Positions 42,851 to 52,351 of a stretch of 64,000 nt of DNA are shown here, one piece after another. Under the pieces are notes generated by a model. That model was given only the letters and a program-made list of their open reading frames with translations, was not told the DNA's origin and ran no database searches. Within the stretch, counting starts at the first letter, position 1; each line of letters begins with the position of its first letter. This DNA is from Avena insularis. Taxonomy: Eukaryota > Streptophyta > Magnoliopsida > Poales > Poaceae. The stretch covers positions 662,168,802-662,232,801 of the forward strand of contig CM042690.1 of assembly GCA_023614405.1 (NCBI GenBank), written 5' to 3'. A program made the translations under genes and the position numbers.

Positions 42851-43774
42851 CTATTCTGTCATAGCTGCCATTTTTGCTGGATCAACAGCTATACCATTTC
42901 CAGATACTATGTGCCCAAGGAAACCCACTTCATTCAGCCAAAATTCACATTTGCTGAACTTGGCATAAAGTTTGTGTTCCCTGAGTTTCTCTAGAATCAG
43001 GCGTAGATGTTCTTCATGTTCTTTGCTACTCTTGGAATATACCAATATGTCATCGATGAATACCACTATGAACTTGTCAAGGAATTCCATGAATACCTTA
43101 TTCATCATGTTCATGAAATAGGCTGGTGCATTAGTCAATGCAAACGGCATCACTGTGTATTCATACAACCCATATCTAGTGGTGAATGCAGTCTTGGGTA
43201 TGTCATGTTCTCTAATCTTTAGTTGGAAGTATCCTGATCGAAGATCAATTTTTGAGAACACACATGCTCCCTCTAGCTGATCGAAGAGATCATTTATTCT
43301 AGGCAGGGGATATTTATTCTTTATGGTCACTTCATTAAGTGAACGATAATCTATGCACAGCCTTTGACTTCGGTCTTTCTTCTCAACAAACAAGACCGGT
43401 GCTCCCCAAGACGACGAACTTGGTTGGATAAAACCCTTTTTCAACTGTTCTCCCAACTGTTTCTTGAGTTCTTTTAACTCGTCCACCGACATTTTATAAG
43501 ATCTCTTTGCTATAGGCCCAGTTCCTGGTAGTAGGTCTATCAGAAACTCCACATCCCTATATGGTGGCATGCCAGGTAATTCTTCAGGGAACACATCTGG
43601 GTACTCCCTCACTATTGGCACACTGTCTAGGCTAACCCCCTTAAGAGAATTAACCTTGCTCCCCTTGGGTTCAAAGTTAGACTTGAACCTAATCCTTTTC
43701 TTTTCTGGGGTGGTGAGCATAACAGTTAGCTTGGCACAATAAATCACCCCTTCATAACGGGTCAACCAGTCCAC
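42851..43774 (-). CDS. Chr-1 reverse transcriptase (open segment)
   Basis: 307 open codons: [99 protein letters not shown] and the catalytic [11 protein letters not shown]. These are typical of chromoviruses. The catalytic Asp pair is intact. The frame ends in a stop at 42851 before the RNase H region. The ATG at 43774 ([16 protein letters not shown]) is internal to the polyprotein. Confidence 0.9.
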   Translation of the reverse strand: MDWLTRYEGVIYCAKLTVMLTTPEKKRIRFKSNFEPKGSKVNSLKGVSLDSVPIVREYPDVFPEELPGMPPYRDVEFLIDLLPGTGPIAKRSYKMSVDELKELKKQLGEQLKKGFIQPSSSSWGAPVLFVEKKDRSQRLCIDYRSLNEVTIKNKYPLPRINDLFDQLEGACVFSKIDLRSGYFQLKIREHDIPKTAFTTRYGLYEYTVMPFALTNAPAYFMNMMNKVFMEFLDKFIVVFIDDILVYSKSSKEHEEHLRLILEKLREHKLYAKFSKCEFWLNEVGFLGHIVSGNGIAVDPAKMAAMTE

Positions 43775-44391
43775 CCTAATATTACATCTAATCCTTGGGA
43801 CTCTAGGATTATTAAACTAACTGGAAACTTGTTCTTTCCCATTTCTAGGAGTATCTATCGGCACCCAGAATTTACTATCATTTCTCCACCCGGGGAGCTT
43901 ACTTTAATGGGACATCCAATGGTTTCAGTGGAGAGTTCGTTTTTGATTACAAATGATCTTGAAATGTATGAATGTGATGCGCCAGTATCGAAAAGGATAA
44001 GTGCAGGAAAGGAATTAATCTTGAACTTACCGATCACGGCATCAGATCCTTCTTGAATTTCCTCCACATTGATGTGATTCACATGACCCTTTTGGAATGG
44101 GTTTGGCTTAGCCCCATCAGTCTTCTTCTCTGGGCATTCATTAGCATAGTGCCCTGTCTTCTTGCACTTGAAACATTCCACCTAACTGATGTCTTTCTTT
44201 CTTTGGTCGATTGTGGTTCTGACCATTTTGGTTCCCATGGCCATGACCATTGTGGTTGTTCCTGAATCCACTTTTGTTATGTCCATGATGATTGTTTCCA
44301 TCATGGTGGTGGTTATTATTACGGTGGTTATTATGATTCCCATTCTTGTGGAATCCAGAACTCCCACTTCCTTCACCATTACCTAGAGGCA
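43775..44391 (-). pseudogene. Chr-1 Gag end with zinc knuckle, and protease
   Basis: The Asn/His-rich Gag segment (for example GNHNNHRNNNHHHDGNNHHG) runs from the 44391 junction to about 44200. After a frame change the knuckle CFKCKKTGHYANEC (Cys-X2-Cys-X4-His-X4-Cys) follows, then the protease with ALILFDTGASHSYISRSF and its catalytic Asp. A stop at 43855 and further shifts connect to RT. The amino-terminal Gag domain is missing. Confidence 0.82.
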
Positions 44392-45236
44392 CGAAAACAT
44401 ATGACGGCAGCACCAAGCCAGAGGATTGGTTAATCAACTACGCAACAACAGTGAAAATAGCGATAGGCAATTTGAGATGGGCAGTGAGATACGTACCTCA
44501 GATGCTGGAGGGGCCAGCGAGGGTATGGTTAAACAATTTACCACCCGGTAGTATCAACTGCTAGATCGATTTTGAGGAAATCTTCATCAGTAACTTCTCG
44601 AGCACGTATCAGAGGCCGAATAGGCCACAAACCTTAGCAATGTGCAAGCAGAGACCAAATGAAACAGACCAGGAGTTCCTAACCCGCTGGTGCAACGTGA
44701 GAAACTCATGTGAAGGCGTGATTGAGTCTCAGGCCATAGCTTGGTTTGCACAAGGGTGTAGATATGCAAGCATGCTGTGGCAAAGGTTATAAAGGGATAT
44801 GCCAACTACACTGGCAGAGACAATCTGGATTGCTGATTCGTATGCCTTAGGCGATCCGACTCAATCCCGGCTTGTATCAAACGAGTCAAATGAGGAATAC
44901 TATCAGCAAGATGGAGCCGGATCATCCCGACGAAATGATTACCGGAGTAAGAGAAGAGATGATAGACCGGATTACAGGTACAGTTTGCAACAAGTTGCTG
45001 CTGTAAACCAAGATCAACTCAGAGCAGGGAGTAATCAGCATCAGAAAACTGGAGGGCAACAGTGGACTCCAATAAATGATGGCAAGAAAACTTAGACGCC
45101 CGAGCAAAAGAGACAGTGGCAAGAAAAGAAAGACCGGTCGAGGTATACATATGAGGCAATGCTGGATTAGCCGTGCAAATTTCACACGCCAAATCCGAAT
45201 AACCCAGCGGGTCATACAACCTGGCAATGTGAGTGG
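44392..45236 (+). pseudogene. Tat-C Gag, start missing
   Basis: The first Tat-C codons are in GTKTYDGSTKPEDWLINYAT, the start of the Gag capsid domain of Tat elements; EGPARVWLNNLPPGSIN follows, then FLTRWCNVRNSCEG. A zinc-finger-like C-K-F-H ... H-T-T-W-Q-C pattern is at about 45170-45230. In-frame stops at 44562, near 44790, near 45092 and near 45168 include three that fit Trp or Gln codons changed by C-to-T. Confidence 0.82.
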
Positions 45237-46249
45237 ATGAGGAAGATAGAGCAAAGTAGCTCGGGGAATGCTCAGGTACCTCGGAACGATCAACCTCGAC
45301 AGGAGTTACCTCGGCAGCAGTTGCTCTCCAGAGCAAATACACAACAGTTAAGGTTACCACCACCTCCGTCGAGGTATGAGAATCATGAAAGAAGGGATGC
45401 AGTGCACCAGGTGGAAAACCAGCATCAGCCAGATCAAAGGTATCCCGGCAATGAGGGGAGAAATGAATACAGAGAGCATCACCAGAGTTACTGTGTGTTT
45501 ACCATGGAGGAAACGGATAGAAAGAGCTTGCAACACCGACATATGGAAGTGAATGCGGTTATGCCGGTAGTGACGAGGTATATGCCTTGGTCAGATCAAG
45601 AAATTACCTGGAGTATCAAGGACCACCCCAAGCTCATGCCTAGTCCTGGTTCGTATGCATTAGTGCTGGACCCAACGTTCATCGAGCCAAATATCAATGT
45701 GAGGTTCTCTAAGGTGCTGATTAACAATGGCAGCAACATCAATATTATGTACGTGGACACAATGCGCAAGTTGGGTATCTCGGAGAACATGCTCCAAGCC
45801 ACAAGGACAACTTTCCATGGCATTGTGCCAGGTATTTCATGTGAACCCATTGGCAAAGTCCGGGTTGATGTGTTGTTCGGCACAAGAGATAACTGCCGAA
45901 CTGAGAATTTGGAGTTTGAGCTTGTGAACTTAGAAAGCGCATATCACGTGTTACTCGGCAGGCCAGCCCTGAACAAATTCATGGCAAGTACTCACATCAG
46001 TTAGCTGAAGATGAAGTTGCCTGGGCCAAATGGAGTAATTACCATAGTTGGGGATTTCTGACGTTCCATTGAGTGTGCATCAGCCGGGTCTAACCTGGCT
46101 GAATCACTCGTGATTGCACAAGAAAAGAGAAAGATCTAGGAAGTAGTAGCATTGGCTTAGTCCGCAGCAAGATATGCCATACCGAGTAACCGCATGGAAG
46201 TGTCTCATTTCAAGCAACAAAGGATACAAAGAAAGTGCCCGTTGATGAT
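45237..46249 (+). pseudogene. Tat-C protease, active-site Asp replaced
   Basis: The open frame 45237-46004 contains DHPKLMPSPGSYALVLDPTF, then KVLINNGSNINIMYVDTMRK. Other Tat elements have an Asp-Gly-Gly/Ser-Ser motif at INNGS, so the catalytic Asp is Asn here (45723-45728). The distal LVNLESAYHVLLGRPALNKF motif is normal. After a stop at 46004 the linker is broken by several stops. Confidence 0.8.
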
Positions 46250-47750
46250 CTGTTCTCAGAGCGCACCGTAACAATTGTTGCCAGGTTAAATGAGAAATAG
46301 GAAAGCGAGCTCGTCAACTTCCTCCGTGAGAATCGGGATATCTTTGCTTGGTCCACACAGGACTTGCAAGGTGTTCCGAGGGAGTTGGCCGAGCACTCTT
46401 TGAATGTGAGACCCGGAGCAAAGCCGGTGAAGCAACCTCTCCGCCGCTTCGCTGAAGACAGGAGAAAAGTCATTGGAGATGAGATAGCTCGGCTCCTCGC
46501 AGCCGGATTCATCATGGAAGTGCTTTATCCGGATTGATTATCTAATCCGGTGCTTGTGGAGAAGAAGAAAGATGATCCGAATGTGGCAGTGGTTTGGCGT
46601 ATGTGCATCGATTACACGAACCTGAATAAGGCGTGCCCAAAAGATCCATTCCCACTGCCAAGGATAGACCAGGTCATAGATTCTACTGCTGGGTGTGAGT
46701 TATTGTCGTTCATAGACGCATATTCTGGTTTCCACCAAATACCTCTTAACCCGAATGATCAGATAAAGACCATGTTTATTACCCCGTACGGGGCTTATTG
46801 CTATCGCACCATGCCTTTCGGTTTACGTAATGCAAGGGCAACGTACCAAAGATGTATGCAAAAATGTTTACACGACCAAATTGGCCGAAATGTGCAAGTA
46901 TATGTGGATGATGTGGTTATAAAAACCAAGGAAAGCAAAACGCTCCTTGATGATATCCAGCAAAAATTCGCGAACCTAAGGAGGTTCCGAATGAAGCTTA
47001 ACCTGGAAAAGTGTACCTTCGGTGTCTCGGCTGGAAAACTACTCGGATTTCTTGTCTCCAGCCGAGGTATTGAAGCTGACCCAACTAAGATCCGAGCCAT
47101 AGAGCGAATGGAATTATCGAAGTGCCTTAACAATGTCCAGAAGTTCACTGGTTGCCTGGCATCCTTAAGTCGGTTTGTATGTCGGTTGGGAGAAAAGGCA
47201 TTGCCTCTCTATCAACTAATGAAAAAGTCGGACAAGTTCATATGGACGCCGCAGGCCAATGAAGCCTTCATCGAGTTAAAGAAAATGCTAGCTACTCCAC
47301 CGGTGTTAGCTTCTCCACTATCAAAAGAGCCAATGTTGCTCTATATAGCCGCAACCAACCGGGTTGTAAGTGCAGTGATTGTGGTAGAACGTGACGAGGA
47401 GGGTAAGTCAGTGCAAAGGCTAGTCTATTACCTGAGCGAGGTATTATCAGCATCAAAGAAAAACTATCCTCACTATCAGAAGATGGCATATGGTGTGTAT
47501 ATGGCAACTAAGAAGCTAAAGCATTATTTTGAAGAACACCCCATAAAAGTGATATGTGAAGCCCCCATATCTGAAATAATGAGCAACAAGGATGCAAGCG
47601 ATCGGATCGCAAAATGGGCAATCGAGATAGCCCCTTATGCTCCACAATACGATAGGAGAGATGCGATCAAGTCTCAGGCAATGTCCGACTTTTTCGTCGA
47701 TTGGGCCGAGATGCAATACGAGCCACCGTTGCCAGATCTGAATTACTGGA
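46250..47750 (+). CDS. Tat-C reverse transcriptase and RNase H (mostly open)
   Basis: A lead-in (FLRENRDIFAWSTQDLQGVP) with stops at 46298-46300 and 46535-46540 is followed from 46550 by 431 open codons. RT motifs: MCIDYTNLNKACPKDPFPLP, FIDAYSGFHQIPLNPNDQ, TMPFGLRNARATYQRCMQ and YVDD at 46901-46912. The connection and RNase H regions follow (TGCLASLSRFVCRLGEKALP, RLVYYLSEVLSASKKNYPHY, KLKHYFEEHPI). Compared with Tat-B, this RT is far better preserved. Confidence 0.9.
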
Positions 47751-48520
47751 GAATGCATTTTGACGAATCAAAGACGAAAACCGGGTTAGGCGCCGGAGTG
47801 GTGCTTACCTCTCCTAAGAAAGACCAGCTGAAGTATGTGCTGTAGATCCACTTCACAGCATCAAACAATGTTGCAGAGTATGAAGCACTTGTGCATGGGC
47901 ACAAAGTGGCAAAAGAAATTGGAATACGTCGGATCTAGTGCTTTGGTGACTCGGATCTGGTAGTTCAACAAGTCTCAGGGCAATGGGATGCTTTGGATGC
48001 AAACATGGCACTATACAGATTTCATGTGCAGAAAATATCGGGATACTTCGAGGGATGTGAGTTCCATCATGTACCCCGACTAGAAAATGAGGCTGCCGAT
48101 GTACTGTCGAAACTTGGATCAACCCGACAAGCGATTCCACCAGGTGTAGCACTAGAGCACCTCAGAAATCCATCTATCAGGCCATCCCCAGAATCCGAGT
48201 CAATCTATATCCTGGCAAATCTGGAGTCGGAAGCTGTGCCCATGGACATTGATGTGGGAAGTGGTTCAGGAAACCCGGGGACTGCTTCACAGAACCCGGG
48301 GACTGCACGGCTTGATCCGGCAGAGGTTATGTCGGTGGATCAAATGGAAATCGACGAGGATGTGTTTCCAGTGCGAGCTATACCAGCTTGGGCACTTCCC
48401 ATATTCCATTTCTTGAAGGATGGAACTTTGCCCAATGAAGAGGTGCCTTCGAGGCAAATTCAGAGGAGGGCAAAGGCATACAGATTATCAATGTCGAGCT
48501 ATACAAGAGGAGTGTCACGA
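47751..48520 (+). pseudogene. Tat-C archaeal-type RNase H and linker
   Basis: Residues: YWRMHFDESKTKTGLGAGVV (first Asp), NNVAEYEALVHGHKVAKE (Glu), CFGDSDLVVQQVSGQWDALD (Asp) and the Asp of LENEAADVLSKLGSTRQ. In-frame TAG codons at 47843-47845 and about 47936 fit Gln and Trp codons. The linker holds a short duplicated NPGTA motif (48269-48310, GNPGTASQNPGTARLDPAE) and ends in PSRQIQRRAKAYRL before integrase. Confidence 0.78.
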
Positions 48521-49652
48521 ACGTCCTACAACGGTGTGTTGACCCGGAAGAAGGGCTTGACATCCTCCGAGATATACATCAAGGGGAATGTGGGCATCAT
48601 GCCTCATCCAGAGCCTTAGTGGCAAAAGCTTTCTGGCATGGATTCTACTGGCCAAGTGCCTTGGAACAAGCAGAAGATCTAGTAAGAAAATGTAATGGTT
48701 GTCAGAGATATGCTACCAAGACACACATGCCAATGTCGGAGCTCAAGACCATACCAATTACCTGGCCATTTTATGTATGGTGTTTGGATATGGTTGGTCC
48801 ATTTAAGCCGGCGAGAGGAAATATGACCCATATCTTGGTTATGGTTGACAAGTTTACCAAATGGATAGAAGTAAAGCCGATAAGAAAATGTGATGGGGCT
48901 ATGGCTGTGTCATTCCTCAAAGATATCATTCTAAGATATGGCTATCCTCATAGTATCATAACAGATAACGGCACCAATTTCACTGAAGGAGCATTTGCGC
49001 GATTCTGCCGGGATAAAAAGATCCGGCTGGACGTTGCCTCGGTAGCCCACCCCGCATTGAACGGACAAGTGGAAAGATCCAACGGATTAGTATTATCCGG
49101 GATAAAACCCCGGCTCATCGAGCCGCTGCAAAGATCAGCGAGGTGCTGGATAGAAGAACTACCAGCCGTATTGTGGAGTTTAAGAACAACTCCGAGTCGA
49201 TCAACAGGCTATACGCCATTCTTTCTGGTATATGGGGCAGAAGATGTATTACCAGCCAACATAGAGAATGATTCGCCTAGAGTCACCCAATACACAGAAG
49301 CCGAAGTACGAGAAGCCCGGCAAAATGATGTTGATCTGCTGGAAGAAGCGAGAGAATTGGCATTGTCTAGATCCACCATATATTAACAAAATCTCCGATG
49401 CTATCATAGCCGAAAAGTGAATCCTCGAGTCTTCCGGGAAGGTGATCTAGTACTCCGGTTGGTGCAGCGTACTACTGGAATGCATAAGTTATCCCCCCAT
49501 GGGAAGGGCCCTTCATTGTGAGCAAAGCATTGCACAATGACTCTTATTATCTCATTGATGCACAACCACAGGAGAAGAACAAGGCGGATAGGTCTGGCGA
49601 GGAATCTAAGCTTCCATGGAATGTAGCCCTACTTCGTCCATTCTACACTTAA
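48521..49652 (+). pseudogene. Tat-C integrase
   Basis: A shift near 48520-48600 separates the zinc-binding His pair from the open frame 48619-49386, which begins with AKAFWHGFYWPSALEQAEDL and CNGCQRY. The core keeps all three residues: WCLDMVGPFKP, IITDNGTNFTEG and LNGQVERSNGL. A TAA at 49384-49386 fits CAA to TAA. The last part, YHSRKVNPRVFREGDLVLRL, is thrown out of frame by a missing C in the run at 49493-49498, just before the Pro-Pro-Trp-Glu-Gly-Pro-Phe motif. The intended stop is at 49650-49652. Confidence 0.87.
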
Positions 49653-50280
49653 CAAAGAAGTGTGTGTATCCGAGTTTCTCATATGTCGGTATGTATGCCG
49701 ACAATGAGTTTATCAATGAAATCTTGTCACTTCGAGCAGTAACTCGGGGACTGCCTTAGCAATATTTGTTGTCTTTGGTGTTTGTCATTAATTTTTATGT
49801 CGGCTGGCTTAAGTTGCTTCTGCCTAAGCCAGATTAGTAGTGTGTAAGCACCAAAAACTCAACTCTTCGACTTGCTGCTGTCCAACAAGAATTGGCTTCA
49901 TGGCAAGCAAGAGAACAAGTTTGGAATTGCGAAGCACACGAAAAACGACTAAGGAAAAGAACGTAATCGAGCCGACATTCTTTGTTCGGACTAAATCTAT
50001 GTTTACTTAATCTTTATTCTGCTGGATTATTTTGAGCTAATCCTAAGGTTTCCAAGTATTGTTAAGTCAATTTTTGAAACTCAGACTCATAAGTCACAAA
50101 ACCGAATCAGGGTAGACGCGAGCCGAGCCATGAAATTGAAGAAACAAGAAAATGAAACTCGGGGACTACGCCCAAGTTAATCCGGCGTGAATATCTTAGT
50201 AGCAAAATATAATCAGTATGATCGATACATCTACACTCGGCATACCAGGGATCTGATAAATTTCAAACTGTTTTTTGTGC
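49653..50280. other. Tat-C spacer between pol and antisense gene
   Basis: About 630 bp without supported coding sequence. It contains two polypurine-like motifs, AACTCGGGGACTGCC at 49741 and AAACTCGGGGACTACG at 50155. Confidence 0.6.
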
Positions 50281-51231
50281 TCAAGGAGCAGCAACAGGAG
50301 GAGGTAACTCGGCGCCAGCGGGTGGAACTCCGGCTTCAGTCTCGTCATCATCTTCGTTATCTTTGAGATCCGAGGCTTCGTCCTCTTCCTCATCACCCGA
50401 ATCATCTTCAACATATTCATCGTCAACGGCGCCGAGGAAGCTTGGTCCTTTGTTCCATTGATGGACAGGGGCAAACTAGATGAGGTTGTGGGCACAAGCC
50501 TTGCACCGGGCTACCCAATCTGGATCATTAGACTACCTTGACCCGGTGCGCAAGCGCTCAAGAAGCTTCAGATCTAGTTTTTCATACCACATGAGCACGA
50601 AGTGGAGGACAGTATCAGCTCCAGCACGAGCGGCGGATTCCCTCCAGAGGTCGAGCTGGGTCTCGCAATCCATCAGCTTGTTGATCAGAGCAATGGATCC
50701 CTCCAGAACATCCTCACCAGGCCAAAGAGCACGGAAGATCTGGACGGCTGAATCCAGGATACCTAAACCATAGTTCTTCACAATTTCAATACGAGAGGAT
50801 AGGCTGACCAGCAAGTCCTCCATGTCATAGGGAATGGTTTCAGACCCAGGAGCAGTGGGGGTACCCCTCTGCTGGCGGAACTTGGCAACGGCAGTAGCCG
50901 CAATGGCATCGCCCTGTGGGAATTTGCCTGAAAACAAAACAAGTGAAGTAAGTAAAAGAGTTTAACCCGGAGAAATACATGTCGGTTGAAGGAAAAAAGT
51001 TTACGAGAGATATGACTATGGATCTGAGTCAGCTCGTTGGTACAATCAACACGCCTCTTTTGGAGCTTCTCCAGTTCAACATTAGCCGAGTCAAGCTTGA
51101 CGTCGGCCTCCTTCAGCAACTCTCGATCTTTTGCAAGTTGAAGGCTAAGATGTTCTCACTCTTCGGTGAAGTCTTGGCCAGCCTTGTCCATCTCAGTCTT
51201 GTGGAGCTCTTTGAGTTTTTTCATCTCAGCC

Positions 51232-51293
51232 TTGAGTTTGGCAAGTTCATCATCCTTGGCTTGGAGTTTGGCAAGTTCATCATCCTTCTTATT
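51232..51293. repeat. 2 x 30 bp tandem duplication inside the Tat-C coiled coil
   Basis: GGCTTGGAGTTTGGCAAGTT is repeated after 30 bp. On the minus strand it encodes KDDELAKLQA then KDDELAKLKA, so the coiled coil was lengthened by duplication in frame. Confidence 0.7.
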
Positions 51294-51708
51294 GAGCTCG
51301 GCCTGATGTTGCCCTGCTTGTTCGAGAAAATGCAGCATCATATCAGGCACAGGCACACTATCTTCAAGGGATGCTGCAACGGTTTGTCGACCCGGCAGAG
51401 CCGAGGTATAAATATCTGCCGAGCTCAGGAGAAAGGAGAGAGGGCACGGAAATTGAGTAACCAGAGCGAATTACCTTTTATCTCGGCCAAGTTTTTTCTC
51501 ATAATTGTATTTTCGGCCTCCACTCCGGCTGTGCAATCCGAATGACAAATTAGTTCGGCAGTAAAAGACAAAGAAAGATGGGGGAGAGGTCGAAGGGAAA
51601 ACTTACCCTTTTCTCGCATTCAGCAAGAAGAGCAGCATGTTTCGAGCGCAGCACCTTGTGTGAGTCCAAGAGGCGCTAAAACTCAGCAGTCCGACGATTG
51701 GTAGTGAC

Positions 51709-52351
51709 CTGAAAAGAGCAAGGTTGGCTCAGCATTATGCATATTCGAAGTGTACAAAATCCGGGCCAAGAGGAACTTAACCCGGCTCTAGGTGTGTGCA
51801 TATCCGAAGTGTACAAAATCCGGGCCAAGTGGAACTTAACCCGACTCTAGGTGTGTGCATATTCGAAGTGTACAAAATCCGGGCCAAGTGGAACTTAACC
51901 CGGCTCTAGGTGTGTGCATATTCGAAGTGTACAAAATCCGGGCCAAGTGGAACTTAACCCGGCTCTAGGTGTGTGCATATTCGAAGTGTACAAAATACGG
52001 GCTAAGTGGAACTTAACTCGGCTCTAGGTGTGTGCATATTCAAAGGATAAAAAATCCGGGCCAAGTGGAACTTAACCCGGCTCTAGGTGTATGCATATTC
52101 AAAGTGTACAAAATCCGGGCCAAGTGGAACTTAACCCGGCTCTAGGTGTGTGCATATTCGAAGGATACAAAATCCGGGCCAAGTGGAACTTAACCCGGCT
52201 CTACGTGTGTGCATATTCAAAGATACTAAGGAGCTATGCTAGTTCTCTAAGGAGCATCCGGCTGAGTACCAAGTTACTCCCCCGGAGGCTCGGGGACTAA
52301 TGGATATGTCTCTAAGCATTTGTGTGTATTAAGTAAAAGACAAAGCAGCAT
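51709..52351 (-). other. Predicted intron of Tat-C antisense gene with the 59 bp array
   Basis: Minus-strand donor GGAG|GTATGC at 52347-52351 and acceptor TTTTCAG at 51709-51710. Flanking exons read AGRMME and VTTNRRTAEF with RLLDSHK. It holds eight 59 bp repeats and, at 52286-52300, the polypurine-like GGCTCGGGGACTAA. Confidence 0.55.
51739..52221 (-). repeat. 8 x 59 bp tandem repeat, each unit a hairpin
   Basis: Units start at 51739, 51798, 51857, 51916, 51975, 52034, 52093 and 52152, with a short ninth piece at 52211. The spacing is exactly 59 throughout and copies are over 90% alike. On the minus strand the core forms a stem of CCGGGTTAAGT with ACTTGGCCCGG around a TCC loop, including two G-U pairs. 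There are no unique spacers, so this is not a CRISPR-like array. Confidence 0.9.

Larger units (their letters stand above)
37791..44391 (-). mobile_element. Chr-1: Del/Tekay-like chromovirus, 5' end deleted
   Basis: A minus-strand Ty3/Gypsy element: 3' LTR at 37791-40677, polypurine tract, chromodomain, integrase, RNase H, RT, protease and the distal part of Gag. At about 44380-44395 the sequence changes in mid-Gag to the Gag of Tat-C, so the 5' LTR, primer site and Gag start of Chr-1 are lost. The RT motifs and C-terminal chromodomain place it with chromoviruses. Confidence 0.85.

Noticed and set aside
44189..44386. Plus-strand ORF with hydrophobic repeats
   Set aside because: It is the complement of the Asn/His-rich Gag segment of Chr-1.
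51739..52221. CRISPR-like regular array
   Set aside because: The whole 59 bp unit repeats with no variable spacers, there are no cas genes and the context is a plant retrotransposon.
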